Shown: positions 28,451 through 35,868 of the stretch, one piece after another | Layout of the letters: the number at the start of each line of letters is the position of its first letter | Numbering within the stretch: the first letter of the stretch is position 1 | Origin: Streptomyces luteolus | Lineage (GTDB): Bacteria > Actinomycetota > Actinomycetes > Streptomycetales > Streptomycetaceae | Direction of reading: 5' to 3' | Assembly: GCF_029968015.1 (NCBI RefSeq) | Contig: NZ_JASCIS010000031.1 | Coordinates: 28,044-92,043, forward strand | Length of the DNA: 64,000 nt | The notes under the pieces: generated by a model | Database searches by the model: none | Seen by the model: the letters and a program-made list of their open reading frames with translations, nothing else | What the model was told of the DNA's origin: nothing | Program-made: the position numbers and the translations under genes

Positions 28451-29732
28451 ACCCGCTGTCGCCCCCCTCGCCGGCATCAAGGTCGTCGACCTGTCCAAGA
28501 TCCTGGCCGGGCCGTACGTCACGATGTCCCTCGCCGACCTCGGCGCCGACGTCGTCAAGGTCGAACACCCCGAAGGCGGCGACCCCACGCGTTCCTGGGG
28601 CCCGCCCTTCAACGGCCCCGACGCCACGTACTACCTGGCCGCCAACCGCAACAAGCGCTCGGTGACCCTGGACCTCAAGTCGCCCGAGGGCCAGGAGGCC
28701 GTCCACCGGATGCTCGCGAGCGCCGACGTCGTCGTGGAGAACTTCCGCCCCGGCAGCACCCTCGCCCGCACCTTCAACTACCAGGAGCTGTCCGAGCGTT
28801 ACCCCCGTCTCGTCCTCCTGCACATCTCCGCCTTCGGCGACCACGGCCCGCTGCGCGACGAGCCCGGCTACGACATGGTCGCCCAGGCCGCCGCGGGCCT
28901 GATGTCGCTCACCGGCGAGCCGGACGGCCCGCCCGTCAAGGCCGGATACGCGATGGGGGACCTCGGCGCGGCACTCTTCGGCATCATCGGGGTCACCTCC
29001 GCCCTCGTCGAACGCGAGCGCACCGGCCGCGGCCAGTACGTCACCACCTCCCTCTACGAGTCCCAGCTCGCCCTGCACATCAACTGGGCCACCGGCTACT
29101 TCGCCACCGGACAGCGCCCGGGCCGCCTGGGCTCAGGGCACCCCAGCCTCGTCCCTTACCAGGCCTACCCGGCCGCCGACGGCCACTTCGTCATCGCCGT
29201 GGGCAACGACGGGCTCTTCCGCCGCCTCTGCACGGCCCTCGGCCACGCCGAATGGGCCGACGACCCGCGCTTCGCCACCAACCGCGACCGGGTCACCCAC
29301 CGCACCGCCCTCAACGCCAAGCTCGAATCCGTCCTCGTCGACCAGCCCGTCGCCCACTGGTGCGACCTGCTGAAGAGCGAAGGCGTGCCCGTGACCCCGA
29401 TCCGTACCCTCGACGAGGTCTACGACTGCCCGCAGACCGAGGCGCTCGGCATGGTCCAGAAGGTCGACCACCCCGACGTCGGAGCACTGCGGCAGGTCGC
29501 CTTCCCCGTCACCTTCCGCGGCCTGCGCCCGTCCGTGCGCACCGCACCGCCCACCCTCGGCCAGCACAGCCACGACGTCCTGGCCGAACTCGGCTACAGC
29601 GACGCCGAGATCGGCCGACTGCTAGGGGGGCGTCTCGCCGATCTTTGCGGGCCCGCGACGCCCCCAGGCACGCTCCCCCAACCTCCGGCCGGGGGGACCC
29701 CCACTCGCCGCACCGAACAAAGGCCCAAGTAG
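28443..29732 (+). CDS. Family III CoA-transferase (CaiB/BaiF), probable glutarate CoA-transferase
   Basis: A 429-aa transferase. It begins GIKVVDLSKILAGPYVTMSL, keeps ADVVVENFRPG, and has catalytic Asp173 in the AMGDLGAAL motif that forms the acyl-aspartyl and aspartyl-CoA intermediates. Homologues such as human SUGCT and Pseudomonas GcdG activate glutarate with succinyl-CoA. The immediate neighbour is glutaryl-CoA dehydrogenase, so the same reaction is inferred. A GTG start overlaps the upstream gene by 8 bp. The normal C-terminus (DAEIGRLLGG) is followed by about 30 extra residues (LADLCGPATPPGTLPQPPAG and on) that are encoded by an inserted repeat element, not by the family. Confidence 0.85.
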   Translation: MTEPAVAPLAGIKVVDLSKILAGPYVTMSLADLGADVVKVEHPEGGDPTRSWGPPFNGPDATYYLAANRNKRSVTLDLKSPEGQEAVHRMLASADVVVENFRPGSTLARTFNYQELSERYPRLVLLHISAFGDHGPLRDEPGYDMVAQAAAGLMSLTGEPDGPPVKAGYAMGDLGAALFGIIGVTSALVERERTGRGQYVTTSLYESQLALHINWATGYFATGQRPGRLGSGHPSLVPYQAYPAADGHFVIAVGNDGLFRRLCTALGHAEWADDPRFATNRDRVTHRTALNAKLESVLVDQPVAHWCDLLKSEGVPVTPIRTLDEVYDCPQTEALGMVQKVDHPDVGALRQVAFPVTFRGLRPSVRTAPPTLGQHSHDVLAELGYSDAEIGRLLGGRLADLCGPATPPGTLPQPPAGGTPTRRTEQRPK

Positions 29733-29899
29733 CTCCTTCCCCAAGCTCTCGGCTCCGCTCGAGCAGGGGAGGCCCCAATCGAGGACCTTCGCCCGGCACG
29801 CTGAGAGCACGCTCCCCCAAGCTCTCGGCTTCGCTCGAGCAGGGGGGACCCCCATGACGCCGCGGTCTGATCCGCAAACATCGGCGAGACGCCCCCCAG
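29622..29899. mobile_element. MITE-like element with ~28-bp inverted ends (copy 1)
   Basis: The left end (29622-29650) and right end (29872-29899) are inverted copies differing by one base and one indel (GGGGGGCGTCTCGCCGAT core). The interior carries two REP-like blocks (CCCAAGCTCTCGGCTCCGCT and CGAGCAGGGGAGG types) and no gene. The right inner end ATGACGCCGCGGTCTGATCC recurs at 40003-40022 in a second ~280-bp element. It overlaps the 3' end of the CoA-transferase gene and rewrites its tail. No transposase is encoded, so it would be non-autonomous. Confidence 0.65.
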
Positions 29900-29927
29900 A
29901 CCACCCGCACGCCCAAGGAGACTGACC

Positions 29928-31109
29928 ATGCCGATCCCCGCCCTCGACGCCGCCGACCCGCTCGGCCTGGAGTCCCTCCTCACCGACACCGAGCGGGCCG
30001 TCCGCGACACCGTCCGCCAGTACCTCACCGACAAGGTGCAACCCCACATCGCCGACTGGTTCGAACGGGGCGAGCTGCCCCACCTGCCCCAACTCGCCCG
30101 GGACCTTGGCGAGTTGGGCCTGCTCGGTATGCACCTCGACGGGTACGGATGCGCGGGCATGTCCGCCCTCGCGTACGGGGTCGCCTGCCGCGAGCTGGAG
30201 GCCTGTGACTCCGGCCTTCGGTCCTTCGTCTCCGTCCAGGGCTCGCTCGCCATGTTCGCGATCCACCGTTTCGGCTCCGAGGAGCAGAAGCAGGAGTGGC
30301 TGCCGCGCATGGCCGCGGGAGAGGCCATCGGCTGCTTCGGCCTGACCGAACCCGACCACGGCTCGGACCCCTCGTCGATGCGTACGCGCGCCCGGCGCGA
30401 GGGCGGGGACTGGATCCTCGACGGCCGCAAGATGTGGATCACCAACGGCTCGGTGGCGGCGGTGGCCGTGGTCTGGGCGCGGACGGAGGACGGCGTGCGC
30501 GGCTTCGTCGTACCGACCGACTCCGCCGGGTTCTCCGCGTCGGAGATCAAGCACAAGATGTCGCTGCGGGCCAGTGTGACCAGCGAACTGGTCCTGGACG
30601 GCGTGCGGTTGCCCGCCTCCGCCATGCTGCCCGAGGCGCGCGGTGTCGCCGCCCCGCTCACCTGCCTCAACGAGGCGCGGTACGGCATCGTCTGGGGCGC
30701 CACCGGCGCGGCCCGCTCGGCCTGGCAGGCCGCCGCCGACTACGCGGCACAGCGCGAGCAGTTCGGCAAGCCGCTCGCGGGCTTCCAGCTCACCCAGCAG
30801 AAGCTGGTCGACATGGCCGTGGAGTGGCACAAGTCGACCCTGCTCGCGCTGCGGCTCGCCGACCTGAAGGACTCCGCTGCGGACGTCCACCCGGCGCAGA
30901 TCAGCTTCGGCAAGCTGAACAACGTACGCGAGGCCCTGGAGATCTGCCGTACGGCCCGGACCATCCTCGGCGCCAACGGCATCTCGCTCGAATACCCGGT
31001 CATCCGACACATGAACAACCTGGAGTCTGTCCTCACCTACGAGGGCACCACCGAGATGCACACCCTCGCCCTCGGGCACGCCCTCACGGGGCACGCGGCG
31101 TTCCGCTGA
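29928..31109 (+). CDS. gcdH: Glutaryl-CoA dehydrogenase
   Basis: A 393-aa FAD acyl-CoA dehydrogenase that oxidises and decarboxylates glutaryl-CoA to crotonyl-CoA. The catalytic base is Glu372 in TYEGTTEMH, and Arg98 in SGLRSF sits where the human enzyme binds the terminal carboxylate. The motifs CFGLTEPDHGSDP, RKMWITNGS and GKPLAGFQLTQ are typical of this subfamily, as is the end GHALTG. It lies 28 bp after the repeat element that separates it from the CoA-transferase gene, and still has AAGGAG before ATG 29928. With the transporter and CoA-transferase it completes a route from glutarate (lysine or pipecolate breakdown) into fatty-acid oxidation. Confidence 0.88.
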   Translation: MPIPALDAADPLGLESLLTDTERAVRDTVRQYLTDKVQPHIADWFERGELPHLPQLARDLGELGLLGMHLDGYGCAGMSALAYGVACRELEACDSGLRSFVSVQGSLAMFAIHRFGSEEQKQEWLPRMAAGEAIGCFGLTEPDHGSDPSSMRTRARREGGDWILDGRKMWITNGSVAAVAVVWARTEDGVRGFVVPTDSAGFSASEIKHKMSLRASVTSELVLDGVRLPASAMLPEARGVAAPLTCLNEARYGIVWGATGAARSAWQAAADYAAQREQFGKPLAGFQLTQQKLVDMAVEWHKSTLLALRLADLKDSAADVHPAQISFGKLNNVREALEICRTARTILGANGISLEYPVIRHMNNLESVLTYEGTTEMHTLALGHALTGHAAFR

Positions 31110-31165
31110 TCCGGGCGGCGCCCGCCCTACCGTCGGTGAAGTCCACTGACGAGGAAGGGCTTCGC

Positions 31166-31729
31166 ATGCGCAGCGTCACGTACTCGATGGGTGTCTCGCT
31201 CGACGGCCGCATCACCGCGCCGGACGGCGGCCTCGACTGGGGGGAGCCCGACGAGGAGGTCTTCCGCTTCGTCACCGACGAGATCCGGAGCGTCGGCGTC
31301 CACCTGATGGGGCGGCGCCTCTACGAGACGATGCTGTATTGGGAGACCGCCGGCCAGGACCCGACGCTCGACGCCGCGAACCGCACCTGGACCGAGCTGT
31401 GGACGGCGCTCCCCAAGGTGGTGTTCTCCCGGACCCTGACATCGGTTCGGGGCAACGCCCGTCTGGCCACCGGCAGCGTGGCGGAGGAGATCGAGAGGCT
31501 GCGGGCCGAGCCGGGGGAGGGCGCCATCGCCCTCGGCGGCGCGACCCTCGCCGCCGAGGCGGCCACGGCGGACCTGATCGACGAGTACCGGATGCGGGTC
31601 TCCCCGGTACTCCTCGGCGGCGGCCTGCCGTTCTTCCCGCAGGTCGAGCGGCGCGTGAACCTGGAACTCGTGGAGAACCGCACATTCGGTTCGCAGGTGG
31701 TCTTTCTGCGGTACCGGGTGGTGCGGTAG
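31166..31729 (+). CDS. Dihydrofolate reductase / RibD C-terminal-like reductase
   Basis: A 187-aa protein of the DHFR-like RibD_C family: SMGVSLDGRITAPDGGLDW near the start, HLMGRRLYETMLYW, GGATLAAEAATADLIDEYRM, and the final SPVLLGGGLPFF. These are NAD(P)H-dependent reductases of uncertain substrate, often annotated as deaminase-reductases but lacking the RibD deaminase half. The ATG at 31166 follows GAGGAAGGG. It sits 56 bp after gcdH but carries no obvious link to glutarate use. A 14-bp palindrome begins right at its stop codon. Confidence 0.85.
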   Translation: MRSVTYSMGVSLDGRITAPDGGLDWGEPDEEVFRFVTDEIRSVGVHLMGRRLYETMLYWETAGQDPTLDAANRTWTELWTALPKVVFSRTLTSVRGNARLATGSVAEEIERLRAEPGEGAIALGGATLAAEAATADLIDEYRMRVSPVLLGGGLPFFPQVERRVNLELVENRTFGSQVVFLRYRVVR

Positions 31730-31741
31730 TTGCATGCAACT
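31728..31741. promoter_or_regulatory. Palindrome AGTTGCATGCAACT (site 1)
   Basis: A perfect 14-bp palindrome overlapping the DHFR-like gene's stop codon. It is related to site 2 at 31855-31866. Both precede the FAD-linked dehydrogenase whose downstream neighbour is a GntR/FCD regulator, so a GntR operator pair is inferred. Confidence 0.5.
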
Positions 31742-31854
31742 CATGGTTTGCGGTGCTCGCTGTCGTGCTCGACGCCTCCCGGGATGGGTTGCTGAGGTGG
31801 GAGTGGCGCACAGAAGCCGCCTTTTGGGGTGCCGTCGGGGTCGATTCGCCAGAG

Positions 31855-31866
31855 GTTGCATGTAAC
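31855..31866. promoter_or_regulatory. Palindrome GTTGCATGTAAC (site 2)
   Basis: A 12-bp near-perfect copy of the core of site 1, 125 bp downstream of it and about 60 bp before the dehydrogenase start codon, where it could overlap the promoter. The paired arrangement would allow looping by a GntR-type repressor. Confidence 0.5.
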
Positions 31867-31925
31867 ATCGCGCCCCAGGGTGCACCCGGCACCCCTCGCC
31901 GCGCGTGACCTTGGAGTTGATGCAC

Positions 31926-34844
31926 ATGCCGGGCTCGGGACAGCAGACGGCCGCAAGCCCTGCCGAAGCCCTGCACACCGCCGTGGCCCGGCTGCGGGCC
32001 GAGGTCGGCGGTGAGGTGGACGACACGGTGCGCAGAAGGGCCGAGTACTCCACCGACGCCTCCAACTACCGCGTCGTACCGGGCGTCGTCGTCGCGCCTC
32101 GGGACGCGGACGACGTGCTGGCCGCCGTGGCGGTCGCGCGGGAGACCGGAGTGCCGCTCACCTCGCGCGGCGGCGGCACCTCGATCGCCGGGAACGCCAT
32201 CGGCACCGGCATCGTCCTCGACTTCTCCCGGCACCTGAACCGGATCGAGGCCGTCGACCCGGAGGCCCGCACCGCGCGCGTGCAGCCCGGTGTCGTCCTC
32301 TCCGACCTGCAGCGCGCCGCCGGGAAGCACGGGCTGCGGTTCGGCCCCGACCCGTCCACGCACACCCGCGCCACCCTCGGCGGCATGATCGGCAACAACG
32401 CCTGCGGTCCGCACGCCGTCGCCTACGGCAAGACCGCCGACAACGTCGCCTCGCTGACCGTCGTCGACGGCACCGGGCGCCAGTACACCGCAGGCCGGGG
32501 GCTCGATCCGATACCCGGGCTCGACGCGCTCGTCGGCTCGCAACTAGCCCTCCTGCGCACCGAGTTCGGCCGCTTCGCCCGGCAGGCGTCCGGCTACTCG
32601 CTGGAACATCTGCTGCCCGAGAAGGGGGCGCATCTGGCGCGCGCCCTGGTCGGCACCGAGGGCACCGCCGCCGTCCTGCTCGACGCCGAGGTCGACCTGG
32701 TCCCGGTCGCGCCCGCACGCGTCCTCGTGGTGCTCGGCTACCCGGACATGCCGGCGGCCGCCGACGCCGTACCCGCCCTCCTCGGCCACCACCCCCTCGC
32801 GGTGGAGGGCCTGGACGCCCGGCTGGTCGACGTGGTCCGCCGCCACCACGGATCCGGCCGCGTACCGCCCCTGCCGAAGGGCGCGGGCTGGCTGATGATC
32901 GAGGTCGGCGGCGCGGACACCGCCGAGGCGCTGCGGACCGGCGAAGCCATCGCCGCCGACGCCCAGGCCCTGGACCACACCGTCTTCCCCGCGGGCCCGG
33001 CCGCCACCGCGATGTGGCGCATCCGCGAGGACGGCGCGGGCCTGGCCGGCCGCACCGCCGAGGGCAGGCAGGCGTGGCCCGGCTGGGAGGACGCCGCCGT
33101 ACCCCCCGAGCACCTGGGCGCCTACCTGCGCGAGTTCGAGACCCTGATGGACGGCTACGACGTCACCGGCCTGCCGTACGGGCACTTCGGGGACGGTTGC
33201 ATCCACGTACGCATCGACCTGCCGCTGGAGGATGGGGGCACCTCCCGCTCGAGCGGAGCCGAGAGTGGGGGAGGCGAGGTGATGCGGGACTTCCTGCACG
33301 ACGCCGCGCGCCTCGTCGCCTCGTACGGCGGCTCCCTGTCCGGCGAGCACGGGGACGGGCGCGCCCGCAGCGGCCTCCTCCCGCTGATGTACTCGGCCGA
33401 AGCCCTCGACCTCATGGGCCGGTTCAAGGCCCTCTTCGACCCCGACCGGGTGCTCAACCCCGGCGTCCTGGTCGACCCCCGGCCCGTCGACGCCGACCTG
33501 CGACGACCTGCCGCGCCGAGCCTGCCGCTGCGCCGGGGACTCCAACTCGCCGAGGACAGCGGCGACTTCGCCAAGGCCGTGCACCGCTGTACGGGCGTCG
33601 GCAAGTGCCGTGCCGACAACAGCGCGTCGGGCGGGTTCATGTGCCCCTCGTACCAGGCCACCCACGACGAGAAGGACTCCACCCGCGGACGCGCGCGCGT
33701 ACTGCAGGAAATGGTCAACGGGACGCTGGTGGAGGGAGGTTGGCGCGCTCCCGAGGTCCAGGAGTCGCTCGACCTGTGCCTGTCGTGCAAGGCGTGCGCC
33801 AGCGACTGTCCGGCGGGCGTCGACATGGCCGCGTACAAGTCGCAGGCCCTGCACGAGAGGTACCGGGGGCGGCTGCGTCCCCGTACGCACTACACCCTCG
33901 GCCGGCTGCCCGCCTGGCTGCGCCTGCTCGGCCGCACCGGCCGCCTCGGGCCCGCACTCGCCAACGCCCTGACCCGCGTACGCCCCCTCGCCCGGCCGCT
34001 GCTGCGCCTGGCCGGGATCGACCCGCGGCGCGGCGTGCCGCGCTTCGCGAGCGAGACGTTCAGCCGGGGGTGGCGCCGCGAGCAGCGCGTGGTGGCGGGG
34101 GCCGATGCGCCCCGCGTCGTGCTCTGGGCGGACTCCTTCTCCGACGTGCTCAGCCCGAGCGTGCCCCAGGCCGCCGCACGTCTGCTCGGCGACGCCGGAT
34201 TCGACGTGACCGTGCCCGAGCGGTCCGCCTGCTGCGGCCTCACCTGGATCAGCACCGGCCAACTCGACGGCGCCCGCGCCCGGTTGACGGACCTGCTCGA
34301 CGTCCTCGCCCCGCACGCCGAAGCCGGGCACCTGATCGTCGGCCTGGAGCCCTCGTGCACGGCGGTGCTCCGCTCCGACCTCCTTGAGCTGTGCGGCGAC
34401 GACCCCCGCGCACGACAGGTGGCCGACGCCACGCGCACCCTGGCCGAACTCCTCACCGACCACCTGCCCCAGCACTCCACCTGGACGCCACCCGACCTGA
34501 ACGGCGTGACCGCCGTCGTCCAGCCGCACTGCCACCAGCACGCCGTCCTCGGCTTCGACGCCGACCGGCGACTCCTCGCCGCGGCCGGGGTCACCGTGCG
34601 GGAACTCGCCGGATGCTGCGGCCTCGCGGGCAACTTCGGCATGGAGCAGGGGCACTACGACGTGTCCGTCGCGGTCGCCGAGAACTCCTTGCTGCCCGCG
34701 CTCCGCGAGGCGGGCGCCGAGACCGTGCTCCTCGCGGACGGCTTCTCCTGCCGCACGCAGGCCGCCGATCTGGCGGGGGCGCGCGGCGTGCACCTCGCGG
34801 AGCTGCTGCACCGCAAGGGAGCCGGTGCCGCCGAGGAGCGCTGA
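31926..34844 (+). CDS. FAD-linked D-2-hydroxyacid dehydrogenase fused to Fe-S/CCG domains (YdiJ/Dld-II type)
   Basis: A 972-aa flavoprotein. The FAD PCMH domain (RGGGTSIAGNAIGTGIVLDF, GGMIGNNACGPHAVAYGK) and FAD-oxidase C-terminal domain (GHFGDGCIHVRID, SGEHGDGRARSGLL) are followed by two 4Fe-4S motifs (CTGVGKCRADNS with CPSYQ, and CLSCKACASDCPAGVD). A heterodisulfide-reductase-like pair of CCG motifs (SACCGLTW, AGCCGLAGNFGME) ends the protein. Such fusions oxidise D-lactate or D-2-hydroxyglutarate and pass electrons to the membrane. Location beside glutarate genes makes D-2-hydroxyglutarate attractive but unproven. ATG 31926 is chosen because GGAG lies 9 nt upstream. A REP-like sequence is inserted in frame at 33231-33273. 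Confidence 0.88.
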   Translation: MPGSGQQTAASPAEALHTAVARLRAEVGGEVDDTVRRRAEYSTDASNYRVVPGVVVAPRDADDVLAAVAVARETGVPLTSRGGGTSIAGNAIGTGIVLDFSRHLNRIEAVDPEARTARVQPGVVLSDLQRAAGKHGLRFGPDPSTHTRATLGGMIGNNACGPHAVAYGKTADNVASLTVVDGTGRQYTAGRGLDPIPGLDALVGSQLALLRTEFGRFARQASGYSLEHLLPEKGAHLARALVGTEGTAAVLLDAEVDLVPVAPARVLVVLGYPDMPAAADAVPALLGHHPLAVEGLDARLVDVVRRHHGSGRVPPLPKGAGWLMIEVGGADTAEALRTGEAIAADAQALDHTVFPAGPAATAMWRIREDGAGLAGRTAEGRQAWPGWEDAAVPPEHLGAYLREFETLMDGYDVTGLPYGHFGDGCIHVRIDLPLEDGGTSRSSGAESGGGEVMRDFLHDAARLVASYGGSLSGEHGDGRARSGLLPLMYSAEALDLMGRFKALFDPDRVLNPGVLVDPRPVDADLRRPAAPSLPLRRGLQLAEDSGDFAKAVHRCTGVGKCRADNSASGGFMCPSYQATHDEKDSTRGRARVLQEMVNGTLVEGGWRAPEVQESLDLCLSCKACASDCPAGVDMAAYKSQALHERYRGRLRPRTHYTLGRLPAWLRLLGRTGRLGPALANALTRVRPLARPLLRLAGIDPRRGVPRFASETFSRGWRREQRVVAGADAPRVVLWADSFSDVLSPSVPQAAARLLGDAGFDVTVPERSACCGLTWISTGQLDGARARLTDLLDVLAPHAEAGHLIVGLEPSCTAVLRSDLLELCGDDPRARQVADATRTLAELLTDHLPQHSTWTPPDLNGVTAVVQPHCHQHAVLGFDADRRLLAAAGVTVRELAGCCGLAGNFGMEQGHYDVSVAVAENSLLPALREAGAETVLLADGFSCRTQAADLAGARGVHLAELLHRKGAGAAEER
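33231..33273. repeat. REP-like palindrome inserted in frame within the dehydrogenase gene
   Basis: The sequence around CGCTCGAGCGGAGCCGAGAG, flanked by GGGGGCACC and GTGGGGGAG, is the same REP-like family as the blocks at 29750-29855. It adds residues EDGGTSRSSGAESGGGE between the IDLPL strand and VMRDFLHDAA without breaking the frame. Confidence 0.7.
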
Positions 34845-34935
34845 GAGGCCTGCGCGCCGCCGGCGGATACGGTGTGCCGAGGACGTGGGACGGAGTGGCC
34901 GTCCGTACGCGAGGAGGGGCAGGCGGGACGGGGAC

Positions 34936-35658
34936 GTGGTGGAGCGGCCGGAGCAGACGGAGAGCGTGCCGAGCAAGACCGACCAGCTGGCGGTCGTGAT
35001 CCGCGACGCCATCCGCCGGGGCGAGTTGGCGGGCGGCGCCCTGTACTCCGCGCAGGAGTTGGGGCAGCGGTTCGGGGTGTCCCGTACGCCGGTCCGTGAG
35101 GCCCTGCTGCGGCTCGCGGACGCGGGGCTCGTCACCATCGAGAAGAACCGCGGCGTACGCATCGCCACCGCCAGTGAGTCCGACCTCGCGGAGATCTTCA
35201 CGCTGCGGCTGCTCCTGGAGCCCCCGGCTGCCCGCCGCGCCGCCGCGCGCATGTCGCCCGACGAACTCCACCGGATGGACACGGCACTCCAGGAGATGCG
35301 CGACACCGCGGAGGACGTGGAGGCGTTCTACGCGGCCGACCACCGCTTCCACCAGGCGATCCTGCACGGCAGCGGGAACAGCCGGCTCGCCGGTCAGGTC
35401 GCCAACCTGCGCGACGCCATCACCTTGCAGGGCCGTCGCACCATTCCGGGCCGGCGCGAGGCCCGGCAGGTCATCGCCGAACACGAGCGGATCGCCCGCG
35501 CCATCACGGCCCGCGCCCCCTCCGGCGCGGCCCACGCGATGCGACAGCACCTGCTCAACTCCGCCGAACTCCTCGTCGGCGACGAGGAGTCGGTCGGCTA
35601 CCTGGACTGGCAGGAGTGGGTGGGCGGCGGTTGCTGCGGGCCTACGGAAGGCGCCTGA
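34936..35658 (+). CDS. GntR-family regulator (FadR/FCD subfamily)
   Basis: A regulator of about 240 aa: winged helix (AIRRGELAGGALYSAQELGQ, then FGVSRTPVREALLRLADAGL) and an all-helical FCD ligand domain (RLLLEPPAARRAAARMS, DHRFHQAILHGSGN, HERIARAI). The His and Asp/His residues that hold a metal-bound carboxylate in this subfamily are present (D-x3-H, HxxI). GTG codons at 34936, 34939 and 34969 are possible starts; none has a perfect ribosome site. It follows the 2-hydroxyacid dehydrogenase by 91 bp. FCD regulators such as LldR and GlcC sense 2-hydroxyacids, so it likely controls that enzyme. Confidence 0.85.
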   Translation: MVERPEQTESVPSKTDQLAVVIRDAIRRGELAGGALYSAQELGQRFGVSRTPVREALLRLADAGLVTIEKNRGVRIATASESDLAEIFTLRLLLEPPAARRAAARMSPDELHRMDTALQEMRDTAEDVEAFYAADHRFHQAILHGSGNSRLAGQVANLRDAITLQGRRTIPGRREARQVIAEHERIARAITARAPSGAAHAMRQHLLNSAELLVGDEESVGYLDWQEWVGGGCCGPTEGA

Positions 35659-35845
35659 CGGGCAGAGGCCCGAGTCGGACACCTTCCGTTGCCGCGCCGC
35701 CGCGCCGCCGTCGCTGCTCAGGTCCGCGGGTCGGCGACACCTGCCGCTGCTCCTTCGACGTGTCCGGCTTCTGCGGCTCCTTGAGCTTGCGGGCGTCGAT
35801 CCTGCCGCACTTCTTGGCGCGGGGATCGCGGCTTTCCGGACACAC
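35642..35845 (-). other. Coding-like stretch, possible small basic protein or gene fragment
   Basis: A minus-strand frame starting at a GTG (35845) reads VCPESRDPRAKKCGRIDARK then LKEPQKPDTSKEQRQ, with strong GC bias at third positions for about 40 codons before it decays. It lies immediately downstream of the symporter gene and overlaps the end of the GntR gene tail-to-tail. There is no good ribosome site. It may be the remnant of a deleted gene. I do not recognise the sequence. Confidence 0.25.
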
Positions 35846-35868
35846 CTCAGAGACACCTCGGAGACGCC

